From contig JAPSIC010000011.1 of NCBI GenBank assembly GCA_031179165.1, positions 1 through 40,983 of the forward strand: a stretch of DNA of 40,983 nucleotides. Reading direction: 5' to 3'. A program made the translations under genes and the position numbers. The notes beneath the pieces were generated by a model that ran no database searches, had not been told where the DNA came from, and was given only the letters and a program-made list of their open reading frames with translations. This stretch comes from Brevibacterium sp. Its GTDB lineage: Bacteria > Actinomycetota > Actinomycetes > Actinomycetales > Brevibacteriaceae. Position 1 is the first letter of the stretch. Each line of letters begins with the position of its first letter. Shown one piece after another: positions 33,615-40,983 of the stretch.

Positions 33615-36596
33615 TCAGTCGCGAGGCTTCTCGCGCATCTCGAAGGTCTCGATGATGTCGCCGACCCGCAGGTCGTTGAAGCTTCCGAGTCCGATACCGC
33701 ACTCGAATCCGTCGCGGACCTCGGTGGCGTCGTCCTTGAAGCGGCGCAGGGACTCGATCTTGAGGTTGTCCCCGATGACGACTCCATCGCGGGTGACCCG
33801 GGCGGCCGAGTTCCTCGTGATGGTCCCGGAGCGCACGATCGAACCGGCGATGTTGCCGAACTTCGAGGACCGGAAGACCTCGCGGATCTCGGCGGTGCCG
33901 GTCTGAGCCTCTTCGAACTCGGGCTTGAGCATGCCCTTGAGCGAGCTCTCGATGTCGTCGATCGCCTGGTAGATCACCGAGTAGTAGCGAACGTCGACGC
34001 CTTCGCGCTCGGCCAGGTCGCGAGCCTTCGCCTCCGGCCGGACATTGAAGCCGATGACGATCGCGTTGTCGACGGTCGCCAGGTTGATGTCGTTCTCCGT
34101 GATCGCACCGACGCCGCGGTGGATGATGCGCAGATCGACCTCGTCGCCCACATCGATCTTGAGCAGCGAGTCCTCCAGCGCCTCGACGGCACCGGACACG
34201 TCGCCCTTGAGGATGAGGTTGAGCATGTCGACCTTGCCCTCGGCCAGCGCCTTGGTGAAGTCCTCGAGGGAGATCCGCTTGCGACCGCGCGCCTGAGCGG
34301 CGTTCCGCTCGATGGCATCGCGCTTCTCCGCGATCTGGCGAGCCGTGCGATCGTCGCCGGTGGAGATGAACGTGTCACCTGCCCGCGGGACGGTCGACAG
34401 ACCCAGCACCTGGACCGGACGGGACGGGCCTGCCTCGGAGACGCTGTTGCCGTTCTCGTCGAACATCGCACGCACACGACCGAAGGCGGTGCCGCAGACG
34501 ATGGCATCGCCGGCACGCAGGGTGCCGGAGTCGACGAGCACGGTCGCAACCGCGCCGCGGCCCTTGTCCAGCTTCGCCTCGATCGCGATGCCGCGGGCCG
34601 CCTTGTTCGGGTTGGCCCGCAGGTCCAGCGCCGCGTCCGTGGTCAGCAGCACGGATTCGAGCAGTTCGTCGATTCCCTCCCGCTTGAGCGCGGAGATCGG
34701 CACGAACATCGTGTCGCCGCCGTACTCCTCGGCCACGAGGTTGTACTCGGTCAGCTGCTGCATCACCTTGGCAGGGTTCGCACCCTCCTTGTCGATCTTG
34801 TTGACCGCGACCACGATCGGGACGTCGGCAGCCTGCGCGTGGTTGAGCGCTTCGATGGTCTGCGGCATCACACCGTCGTCGGCGGCGACCACGAGGATCG
34901 CGAGGTCGGTCGACTTCGCACCGCGGGCACGCATGGCGGTGAACGCCTCGTGGCCCGGGGTGTCGAGGAAGGTGATCTTGCGGGTTTCGCCCTCGTGTTC
35001 GACCTCGGCCTGGTAGGCGCCGATGTGCTGGGTGATGCCACCGGCCTCGCGACCGGCCACGTTGGCCGACCGGATCGCGTCGAGCAGCTTGGTCTTACCG
35101 TGGTCGACGTGACCCATGACGGTGACGACCGGCGGACGCGCCACGAGATCCTCGTCGTCCTCTTCGGCGGCTTCCGCGTCGAGGTCGATGTCGAAGGTCT
35201 CGAGCAGCTCGCGGTCCTCGTCCTCGGGCGAGACGATCTCGACCTTGTAGCCGAGCTCCTCACCGAGCACCTGGAAGGTGCCCTCGTCGAGGGACTGCGT
35301 GATGGTCGCCATCTCGCCGAGGTGGAACAGCACCGTGACGAGGTTCGTCGGGTCGGTGTTGATCTTCTCGGCGAAGTCGGCCAGGGAGGATCCCCGGCGC
35401 AGGCGCAGCGGGGTGCTGCCGTCACCGCGTGGGACGCTGACGCCGCCGATGGACGGCGCCTGCATCTGCTCGAGCTCGGCGCGCTTGGCCCGCTTGGACT
35501 TGCGTCCCTTCTGACGCGGACCGCCTCCGCGGCCGAACGCACCCTGCGTGCTGCCGCGACCGCGGCCGGAACCGCGAGCCGGGCCGCCCGGGCCGCCACC
35601 GGGTGAGCGGCGTCCGGCGGGCGCTCCGGGAGCACCGGCTGCGCCGCCTGCCGGAGCACTGCCACGGCCTCCGCCCTTGCCCCGGCCCGGAGCCGGCTTG
35701 TTGAGGGCGGAGTTCTTCATCATCGACGGGTTCGGGCGCGGGGCACCCGGACGCGGAGCACCCGGACGTGGTCCGGCTGCCGCTGCGCCCTCGCCGCTGG
35801 GGCGAGGAGGCTTCTGTCCCGGCTTCGGCATCCCCTGCGAGTTCGCGAAGGGGTTGTTGCCGGGGCGGGCGCCGGCCCCACCCTGACCGCCCTGACGGGC
35901 GCCGGGCTTCGGGCCGCCGGAGCGACCGGGCTTCGGCATCCCCTGGGAGGGAGCGAAGGGGTTGTTGCCGGGACGAGCCGAGGGCTGCCTGGCACCGGGC
36001 TTGGCACCGCCGGCCGGCTTCGGAGCGGCGCCGGGTTTGGCGGCACCGGGCCTCGCACCGGCGGCAGGCGCGGCCGCACCGGGCTTGGGCGCACCGGGGC
36101 GAGCGGCCTTGGTCTCCGACCGCTCGGCCGCCGGAGCCTGTTCGGCAGCGGGAGCCTCCGGCTCAGGTGCCGACTGGGCCGCGCCGGGCTTGCCCGGAGC
36201 AGCGGGCCTGGGCGTGCCGGGCTTGCCGGGAGCCGGCTGCTCGGCGGCAGGCTTCTCCGCCGCCGGCTTGGCCGGGGCGGGCTTCGAGGCGGGGGCCTCC
36301 GACTTGGCGGGGGCGGCCTTGGCAGCACCCGGCTTCGCCGGACTCTTCGCACCGGGCTTCGGGGCGCCGGGCTTCGAGGGGCTCGACGCACCGGGCTTGG
36401 CCGGCTTCGTGCCGGACTTCTGGCCTGTCGAGTTCGCCGAATCGGCGAAGGCTTCCTTCACCCGTCGGACGACGGGGGCTTCGAGGGTCGAGGATGCTGA
36501 GCGAACGAATTCGCCCATGTCCTGGAGCTTCTCGAGGACGATCTTGCTTGTTGTGCCGAGCTCTTTGGCGAGCTCATGGACACGGGGCTTTGCCAC
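33615..36596 (-). CDS. infB: Translation initiation factor IF-2
   Basis: GTPase that brings initiator tRNA to the 30S subunit. It has 993 residues. The N-terminal IF2_N piece ([18 protein letters not shown]) is followed by about 350 residues rich in Pro, Gly, Ala and Lys. Within this, [17 protein letters not shown] occurs twice (about residues 208-224 and 243-260). The G domain starts near 494 with [33 protein letters not shown] and the later IF2 domains follow. GTG 36596 has AGGAG just upstream. The long Pro/Ala/Gly region is typical of actinobacterial IF-2. The leader contains three hairpins. Confidence 0.97.
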   Translation of the reverse strand: MAKPRVHELAKELGTTSKIVLEKLQDMGEFVRSASSTLEAPVVRRVKEAFADSANSTGQKSGTKPAKPGASSPSKPGAPKPGAKSPAKPGAAKAAPAKSEAPASKPAPAKPAAEKPAAEQPAPGKPGTPRPAAPGKPGAAQSAPEPEAPAAEQAPAAERSETKAARPGAPKPGAAAPAAGARPGAAKPGAAPKPAGGAKPGARQPSARPGNNPFAPSQGMPKPGRSGGPKPGARQGGQGGAGARPGNNPFANSQGMPKPGQKPPRPSGEGAAAAGPRPGAPRPGAPRPNPSMMKNSALNKPAPGRGKGGGRGSAPAGGAAGAPGAPAGRRSPGGGPGGPARGSGRGRGSTQGAFGRGGGPRQKGRKSKRAKRAELEQMQAPSIGGVSVPRGDGSTPLRLRRGSSLADFAEKINTDPTNLVTVLFHLGEMATITQSLDEGTFQVLGEELGYKVEIVSPEDEDRELLETFDIDLDAEAAEEDDEDLVARPPVVTVMGHVDHGKTKLLDAIRSANVAGREAGGITQHIGAYQAEVEHEGETRKITFLDTPGHEAFTAMRARGAKSTDLAILVVAADDGVMPQTIEALNHAQAADVPIVVAVNKIDKEGANPAKVMQQLTEYNLVAEEYGGDTMFVPISALKREGIDELLESVLLTTDAALDLRANPNKAARGIAIEAKLDKGRGAVATVLVDSGTLRAGDAIVCGTAFGRVRAMFDENGNSVSEAGPSRPVQVLGLSTVPRAGDTFISTGDDRTARQIAEKRDAIERNAAQARGRKRISLEDFTKALAEGKVDMLNLILKGDVSGAVEALEDSLLKIDVGDEVDLRIIHRGVGAITENDINLATVDNAIVIGFNVRPEAKARDLAEREGVDVRYYSVIYQAIDDIESSLKGMLKPEFEEAQTGTAEIREVFRSSKFGNIAGSIVRSGTITRNSAARVTRDGVVIGDNLKIESLRRFKDDATEVRDGFECGIGLGSFNDLRVGDIIETFEMREKPRD

Positions 36597-36610
36597 AGTT
36601 CTCCTGTCCG

Positions 36611-36705
36611 GGTTCTTTCCCGGTCAGGAAAGAACCTCATCAATGAAGAGCAGTTCTCATTCCACTGCTCTTTCGAATTTCCGCGAGGGTGTCATCGCAC
36701 GACAC
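36611..36705 (-). promoter_or_regulatory. Three successive hairpins in the infB leader
   Basis: Plus-strand arms: GGTTCTTTCC with GGAAAGAACC (36611-36636, 10 bp); AAGAGCAGT with ACTGCTCTT (36646-36672, 9 bp); GTGTC with GACAC (36689-36705, 5 bp). They fill the 132 bases between ylxR and infB and end 7 bases before the infB ribosome site. They are compatible with attenuation, processing or translational control. Confidence 0.6.
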
Positions 36706-36728
36706 TCACAACTTGTCATCCATTCGGG

Positions 36729-37076
36729 CTACCCGTTCTGCTTGGGTTCGATGTCGATGCTCGGCATGTCCGAGGCGGCGACCTTCGTTCGAAAGGCTCG
36801 AGCGAAGGCAGTGGATGTCAGTGCCCTGTGCAGGCACTTCGCATCCGGGTGCACCCAAGCTCCTCGTCCCGGCAGTGTCGCTGACACGTCGTGGACGATC
36901 GCTGGGCGCTGATCGGGGCGGAGCACAAATCGCATGAGCTCATCCCGATCGGCTGTGGTCCTGCAGGCGATGCACGTCCGTTGGGGTGCACTGCCTGCAA
37001 TCACAGTAGACAATTCTACAGCACTTCCGTTCCCGCGTCTGCCATCGACCGGTGCCGCCGGTGTTGCGTGCGGCAC
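36729..37076 (-). CDS. ylxR: YlxR-family nucleic-acid-binding protein
   Basis: Small RNA-binding-type protein (DUF448) always found between nusA and infB. Up to 115 residues. The family motif is [20 protein letters not shown], followed by [20 protein letters not shown] 37076 directly follows the nusA TGA, giving a 32-residue leader before the motif; a GTG at 37004 would give a protein closer to the usual length and is a real alternative. Neither start has a strong ribosome site. Role: reported in other bacteria as an RNase P modulator or regulator; not deducible here. Confidence 0.9.
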   Translation of the reverse strand: MPHATPAAPVDGRRGNGSAVELSTVIAGSAPQRTCIACRTTADRDELMRFVLRPDQRPAIVHDVSATLPGRGAWVHPDAKCLHRALTSTAFARAFRTKVAASDMPSIDIEPKQNG

Positions 37077-38039
37077 TCACGCGCCTGGGACGATGTCGAT
37101 CTTCCAGCCGGTGAGCTTGGCGGCGAGCCGGGCGTTCTGCCCCTCCTTGCCGATGGCCAGGGAGAGCTGGTCGCGGGGAACGACGGCCCGGGACTCCTGG
37201 GCCGCGGCGTCGAGGATCTCGACCTTGAGGGTCTTCGCGGGTGAGAGCGCATGGCCGATGAACTTCGCCGGGTCGTCGCTGTAGTCGACGATGTCGATCT
37301 TCTCCTGACCGAGCTCGTTCATCACCGAGCGCACCCGGGAGCCGAGCTCACCGATGCAGGCTCCCTTGGCGTTGACTCCCGGCTTCGTCGCGCGCACGGC
37401 CAGCTTCGTCCGGTGGCCGGCCTCCCTGGCCAGCGACACGATCTCGACGGTGCCGTCGGCGATCTCGGGGGCCTCGTGGGCGAACAGCCGGCGGACGAGG
37501 TTCGGGTGGGTCCGCGACACCGTCACCGAGGTGCCCCGCGGTCCCTTGTGGACGTCGGCGATGTAGACGCGCAGCCGCATCCCGTGACGGTACTCCTCGC
37601 CGGGGACCTGCTCGTGCGGGGGCAGCACCGCCTCGACGTCGCCGAGGTCGACCTGGACCATCTGCGGGTCCCGGCCCTGCTGCACGGTGCCGGAGACGAT
37701 CTCACCCTCGCGGCCCTTGAAGCTGCCGAGGACCGATTCGTCCTCGACGTCGCGCAGGCGCTGGTGGATGACCTGCCGGGCGGTCTGGGCCGCGATGCGC
37801 CCGAAGCCGGTGGGGGTGTCGTCGAACTCCCCGATCGGGTTGTCGTCGTTGTCGAACTCGACGGCCCAGATCTTGACCTCGCCGGTGGTCTTGTCGAGCT
37901 CGGCGCGGGCATCGGGCCAGGCGCCCTCGGTCTTCTGGTAGGCGAGGAAGAGTGCTTGTTCGATCAGTTCGATCAGAGTGTCGAGCGGAATCTCACGCTC
38001 TCGCTCGATGATGCGCAGGACACTGAGGTCGATATCCAT
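37077..38039 (-). CDS. nusA: Transcription termination/antitermination protein NusA
   Basis: RNA polymerase-bound elongation factor. It has 320 residues. The N-terminal polymerase-binding domain starts [14 protein letters not shown]; the S1 domain is around [22 protein letters not shown]1 has [20 protein letters not shown] and KH2 has [20 protein letters not shown]. It lacks the C-terminal acidic repeats of E. coli NusA, which is normal for actinobacteria. ATG 38039 is preceded by a GGAGAGGG stretch. It lies 144 bases after rimP; that gap has a TAGACT box and a duplicated GCGCAGGCGC. Confidence 0.96.
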   Translation of the reverse strand: MDIDLSVLRIIEREREIPLDTLIELIEQALFLAYQKTEGAWPDARAELDKTTGEVKIWAVEFDNDDNPIGEFDDTPTGFGRIAAQTARQVIHQRLRDVEDESVLGSFKGREGEIVSGTVQQGRDPQMVQVDLGDVEAVLPPHEQVPGEEYRHGMRLRVYIADVHKGPRGTSVTVSRTHPNLVRRLFAHEAPEIADGTVEIVSLAREAGHRTKLAVRATKPGVNAKGACIGELGSRVRSVMNELGQEKIDIVDYSDDPAKFIGHALSPAKTLKVEILDAAAQESRAVVPRDQLSLAIGKEGQNARLAAKLTGWKIDIVPGA

Positions 38040-38143
38040 GGCCTATACCCTCTCCGGCTCCCTCGAGCATTGAATTGTCGGTCTTCACTTGTGGTGTTCG
38101 TCGCCGTGCGCGCAGGCGCTGGGCGCATTTGCGCAGGCGCACC

Positions 38144-38149
38144 AGTCTA
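38144..38149 (-). promoter_or_regulatory. Candidate -10 box in the rimP-nusA gap
   Basis: The minus strand reads TGCGGTAGACTGG, identical over 13 bases to the string before pnp. Two direct copies of GCGCAGGCGC flank GCGCATTTGCGC just downstream (38110-38140), which could form a small stem. No good -35. Confidence 0.35.
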
Positions 38150-38183
38150 CCGCACATGATGGACGGCGAATCTGCACGGGCGG

Positions 38184-38648
38184 TCAGCGGAACCTGAGTT
38201 CGACCTGAGCCTTGACGATGTCGTCGAGATCGATGCTGCGCCGCTCTCCGCTGCCCGGATCCCGGCCCGCGATCGTCGTGTCCCCGACGTCGTCGAGGTC
38301 GAGCCGGAAGGAGTCCTTCTTCGTCTGGACCTCCAGCCTGCGGCCGAGCACCCGCCGGAAGTGCCGCGGGCATTCGAGCCTGCGGGTCGCCCCCGGACTG
38401 GTGACCTCGAGCTGGTAGGGCTTGTCGCGGAACACCTCGACCTCGTCGAGGGCCTCTGAGACGATCCGCGACGATTCGGCGATCTTCTCCATCGACATCG
38501 GCTCCGTGCTCGATTCGTCGAGATCGACGATGACCGTCAGGGCGCGCCGCTGACCGGCCGCCACCGCCTTCACGGACTCGAGGTAGTACCCCGATGCCTC
38601 CAACGGCTCCCGCAGCAGCTCTGTGATCCGAGCCACGTCCTCGTCCAT
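38184..38648 (-). CDS. rimP: Ribosome maturation factor RimP
   Basis: Assists 30S assembly. It has 154 residues, with N-terminal ITELLREPLEASGYYLESVK, the DLDESSTEPMSMEKIAESSR strand-helix, YQLEVTSPGATRRLECPRHF (family motif EV-SPG-x-x-R-L) and a C-terminal SH3-like part ending AQVELRFR. ATG 38648 follows GCAGGAGG at ideal spacing; the longer frame adds 21 unrelated residues. First gene of the rimP-nusA-ylxR-infB operon, divergent from the lipoprotein gene. Confidence 0.95.
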   Translation of the reverse strand: MDEDVARITELLREPLEASGYYLESVKAVAAGQRRALTVIVDLDESSTEPMSMEKIAESSRIVSEALDEVEVFRDKPYQLEVTSPGATRRLECPRHFRRVLGRRLEVQTKKDSFRLDLDDVGDTTIAGRDPGSGERRSIDLDDIVKAQVELRFR

Positions 38649-38677
38649 GTGTCCTCCTGCTGATTGCCTACCTGGAC

Positions 38678-38707
38678 AGCCTAGAGGACTACCGGAACGG
38701 AAGTTAA
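38678..38707 (-). promoter_or_regulatory. rimP promoter
   Basis: Minus strand: -35 TTAACT (38707-38702), an 18-base spacer and -10 TAGGCT (38683-38678), with a leader of about 22 bases carrying the AGGAGG site. Confidence 0.5.
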
Positions 38708-38715
38708 GCATCCGT

Positions 38716-38721
38716 TACGAT
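38716..38721 (+). promoter_or_regulatory. Candidate -10 box for a leaderless lipoprotein mRNA
   Basis: TACGAT ends six bases before the ATG at 38728 and no Shine-Dalgarno is present, the same layout as at dapA and the zinc peptidase gene. Confidence 0.4.
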
Positions 38722-38727
38722 TGCCCT

Positions 38728-39672
38728 ATGCGTTTTCCCGTGAGTCGCCGCACCATTCTCGTCACCGGGGTGGTCGCGGCGAGTCTCGGTCCGCTCGCCG
38801 GCTGCGGGCTGCGGATGGACACGGAGCCCGAGGTCCCCGACCTCGACGCCAGCGACGAGCTGCGCAACCGGATCGCGGCGATCCTCGAGTCCACCGCTCC
38901 GGGTCCCGGCGACCCGGAGACGGCCACGGCCGACCTGGAGAAGTTCCGCGCCGCGATCGGTCCCGTCTGGGCCCCTCCGACCGAGTTGGCCACCCAGACT
39001 CCGCCCGCCGAGCCGCAGCGGTCGTACCTGGATGCCGCCGAGGTGGTGTCCACCGGCGTGTTCGAGGTCCTGGCGACCCTGGATTCGGGTCTCACCGCCG
39101 TGCTCGTCGACGTGGCGACCGGGTTCGCCCTCACCGTCGGAGCGACGAGGCCCGCAATCGCCGATGCGGCGCAGAGCCTGCTGCGGCACTCCACAGCCGA
39201 GGCGCCGGCCGACCGGGGTGCCACCCCCGACGCCGAGGTCTGCGCGGACATCCTCGAGCAGGCGCGCGCCGCCGGCTATGGCTACGAACGCCTCGCCGTC
39301 GAGTTCGCCTCGGAGGCTCCCGAGCGCAGAGCCGCCCTGGCCCGCCTCGAGACTCTCGGGTCCCTGGCCGGGCAGATGCTCGAGGGGCTGGCGGAGACGG
39401 ACACCGAACCGCCGCCGGACTCGCCCTCCTGGGAGCTCGAGCCGGTGCCCGCCGATGCGGGCAGTGCGCGTGAGCTGGCGCTGGCGCTCGAGGATCGGGT
39501 GGCGGGAGCCCTGCTGCCGTGGCTGCGCACCGATCCCCTCGCCGCGATCCGGCTGTGGGAGTCCGCCCGCACGCGCAGCGTCTTCGGCGCCGCGCAGGCG
39601 CTGCGCTTCTCCTACTCCGACAGCGCTGCGGCTCCGACCGCGCAAGGGACGGGAACAGCAGGTTCGCAGTGA
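38728..39672 (+). CDS. Exported lipoprotein with DUF4439 (ferritin-like) domain
   Basis: 314 residues. The N-terminus MRFPVSRRTILVTGVVAASL has a twin-arginine-like SRRTIL motif and a lipobox LAGC (Cys26), so it is probably exported, possibly by Tat, and lipid-anchored. The rest is mostly helical and acidic; the C-terminal half (RSYLDAAEVVSTGVFEVLAT, then WLRTDPLAAIRLWESARTR) matches the helical-bundle DUF4439 pattern. Function unknown. In many actinobacteria a gene of this type lies beside rimP. Its stop overlaps the next start as GTGA, so the two proteins may be used together. Confidence 0.8.
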   Translation: MRFPVSRRTILVTGVVAASLGPLAGCGLRMDTEPEVPDLDASDELRNRIAAILESTAPGPGDPETATADLEKFRAAIGPVWAPPTELATQTPPAEPQRSYLDAAEVVSTGVFEVLATLDSGLTAVLVDVATGFALTVGATRPAIADAAQSLLRHSTAEAPADRGATPDAEVCADILEQARAAGYGYERLAVEFASEAPERRAALARLETLGSLAGQMLEGLAETDTEPPPDSPSWELEPVPADAGSARELALALEDRVAGALLPWLRTDPLAAIRLWESARTRSVFGAAQALRFSYSDSAAAPTAQGTGTAGSQ

Positions 39673-40688
39673 AGGTCCCGCCCGTCCTCTACACTTCCAC
39701 GCGCGACATCATCGGCAAGGTCCGCACCGACGCCTGGGTCGCCGCCCTCGACTATATGGCGTTCGAACTCATCGACCGGTGGAAGCTGCGCTTCGACGAG
39801 GTGCCCGGAGCCCCGTGGGCCGGCTGCGAGAGCCTCGTCATCCCGGTCCTGACGCAGGAGAACTATCAGGGCGTGCTGCGGTTCGCGGCCCCCACCTCGG
39901 CACACACCGCCGCCCATGCGCAGGCCCTGCGGGCGCTGAAGATGTGGAACGGGCATGGAGCCGTGCGGGTGATCAGGGACGACCGCAGCTTCCGGGTGAC
40001 TCTGCAGGAGCGACTGCGGACGAAGGACAATCTCTCCGTGCTGCCGCTGCCCGACGTGCCCCCGGTCTGGGGCGCCCTGCAGAAGTCGCTGCAGATCCCC
40101 GCCGACTCCGCGTTCATGCGGGTCCAGGACGTCGCAGCCGGGTGGCTGTCGGCCTTCGACGCCGATGCCGCTCTGCTCAGCGGGTGGCCGGAGGCGGGCG
40201 CCGGTGACTCCCTGCTGCTGTCGTTCGCCAGGAACTGGATGAACGTGCTCGCCGCCTCGGAGGAGAACTGGCTCATCCACGCCGACCTCCACTACTACAA
40301 CATCCTCGCCGGCAATCCCGATGCGGCGGGGGTCTCGACGTGGAAGGCGATCGATCCCCAGCCCCTGGCCGGTCCGACCGCGTACACCATCGCCCCGGTG
40401 CTGTGGAACCGTCTGTCCGAGATCCCGGCTCAGCACCCGCAGTCCCAGGCGGCGTGGCTGCGGGGCTTCGCGACGGACCTCGCGCTGTGCGCGGGCATCG
40501 ACCCGCAGTACGGGATGGGAGCGGCCGTCGCCCGCGAGGTCACGAACATGTTCTGGTATCTGCGGGCCGCTCGCGGCGGCTCGTCCCCGGCCCTCGGCGA
40601 TGCGGCGCGCTCGCTGTGGGTGGCCCGGGCCCTGTCGGGAGCCGACGTCCGCGGGGTCAACGCCCACGCGCTCAAAGCCATCGGCTGA
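39669..40688 (+). CDS. Aminoglycoside/streptomycin 6-phosphotransferase-like kinase
   Basis: 339 residues related to the APH(6)/hydroxyurea-resistance phosphotransferase family. The catalytic loop is IHADLHYYNILAG near residue 203, and the metal-binding aspartate is in KAIDPQPLAG. N-terminal ATP-binding features are degenerate, as usual in this group. GTG 39669 overlaps the lipoprotein stop (GTGA) and gives the sequence VKVPPVLYTSTRDIIGKVRT. Because this gene is chromosomal, sits beside housekeeping genes and is coupled to a lipoprotein gene, a metabolic small-molecule kinase is at least as likely as antibiotic resistance. Confidence 0.82.
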   Translation: MKVPPVLYTSTRDIIGKVRTDAWVAALDYMAFELIDRWKLRFDEVPGAPWAGCESLVIPVLTQENYQGVLRFAAPTSAHTAAHAQALRALKMWNGHGAVRVIRDDRSFRVTLQERLRTKDNLSVLPLPDVPPVWGALQKSLQIPADSAFMRVQDVAAGWLSAFDADAALLSGWPEAGAGDSLLLSFARNWMNVLAASEENWLIHADLHYYNILAGNPDAAGVSTWKAIDPQPLAGPTAYTIAPVLWNRLSEIPAQHPQSQAAWLRGFATDLALCAGIDPQYGMGAAVAREVTNMFWYLRAARGGSSPALGDAARSLWVARALSGADVRGVNAHALKAIG

Positions 40689-40699
40689 CGTCTCAGGGG

Positions 40700-40779
40700 C
40701 CGGATCGGGCGACGTGGAGTCAGCGGATCAGCGCGACCGACGATCGACCGGATCGGGCGCCCGCGGTCAGCGGATCAGC
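40700..40779. repeat. Duplicated 3' end of the TSUP permease gene
   Basis: GTCAGCGGATCAGC at 40766-40779 contains the stop of the right-edge gene and recurs exactly at 40719-40732. CCGGATCGGGCG, 6 bases beyond, likewise recurs (40748-40759 and 40700-40711). The offset is 47-48 bases. The outer copy is non-coding and occupies the 78-base convergent gap. Confidence 0.85.
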
Positions 40780-40983
40780 CCGGCGACGACTTCGTAGCCG
40801 AGCCGGAGGATCATCGCCGAGACCACGACGACGAAGACGACGCGGACGAAGCCCGAGCCCTTCTTCAGTGCCGTGCGGGCCCCGGCGATCCCGCCGAGGA
40901 CGTTGCCGGCGGCGACGACCAGCCCGAGCAGCCAGACGACCTCGCCGGCGGGGACGAAGTAGACCAGCGCCCCGAAGTTCGTC
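40767..40983 (-). CDS. TSUP (TauE/SafE) family permease, 5' end outside window
   Basis: Only the last 71 codons are visible. They give two hydrophobic helices with a TSUP-like end: GEVVWLLGLVVAAGNVLGGI, then AGARTALKKGSGFVRVVFVV, and SAMILRLGYEVVAGLIR before the stop. The G-N-x-x-G-x-x-x-G-A pattern and the following K-K-G-S-G-F-V-R resemble the C-terminal repeat of sulfite/sulfonate exporter-type permeases. Substrate unknown. Confidence 0.8.
   Translation of the reverse strand, partial: TNFGALVYFVPAGEVVWLLGLVVAAGNVLGGIAGARTALKKGSGFVRVVFVVVVSAMILRLGYEVVAGLIR

Noticed and set aside
35829-35974. Repeated DNA units in the infB N-terminal region, considered as a CRISPR-like or mobile repeat
   Set aside because: They are in frame, encode repeated Pro/Gly-rich peptide segments and have no uniform spacers; this is ordinary IF-2 low-complexity coding.

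Overview
This is a GC-rich, gene-dense chromosomal segment from an actinobacterium. The order rimP-nusA-ylxR-infB-rbfA-truB-ribF-rpsO-pnp-M16 peptidase, followed by dapB and dapA-rnj, is the usual actinobacterial translation, RNA-processing and lysine block. Brevibacterium or a close Micrococcales relative is my best guess, by inference from gene content only. Protein families were recognised from sequence motifs; no database search was run.

Layout. 1-3126: glyoxylate-shunt malate synthase (cut by the left edge) diverging from an L-lactate permease, with a 10+10 bp palindrome between them. 3240-6614: dapA-rnj-methyltransferase operon on the minus strand. 6615-13193: accessory genes, namely a GNAT-AAA+ ATPase fusion, a TetR regulator with an OYE-type flavo-iron-sulfur oxidoreductase, a neutral zinc metallopeptidase and a membrane acyltransferase. 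13228-14423: dapB coupled to a small membrane protein. 14559-15185: manganese-type superoxide dismutase. 15406-25340: a catabolic island. Its minus-strand operon encodes an amino-acid dehydrogenase, an NDP-forming acyl-CoA synthetase, a ThDP-dependent decarboxylase and an acyl-CoA dehydrogenase. A TetR regulator follows, then a plus-strand polar amino acid ABC transporter. 25486-38648: the translation/RNA block on the minus strand, with a cell-wall peptidase-like gene inserted between rbfA and truB. 38728-40688: a DUF4439-type lipoprotein and an aminoglycoside-phosphotransferase-like gene, coupled by a 4-base overlap. The right edge cuts a TSUP-family permease.

How the genes fit together. The island reads as uptake of an amino acid, oxidative deamination, decarboxylation of the 2-oxo acid, CoA activation and alpha,beta-dehydrogenation, under one TetR regulator with related operator-like sites on both sides. 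The core block supplies transcription antitermination, translation initiation, pseudouridylation, FAD synthesis, mRNA decay (PNPase, RNase J) and diaminopimelate/lysine synthesis. The usual nearness of dapB, dapA and the M16 gene is broken by the two accessory regions.

The least explained structural signal is a set of short, degenerate tandem duplications that copy the stop-codon end of a gene into the adjacent intergenic space. It recurs after at least six genes. Several genes also appear to have a -10 box 6-7 bases before the start codon, as expected for leaderless mRNAs. I saw no tRNA, rRNA, CRISPR array, insertion sequence or prophage gene.
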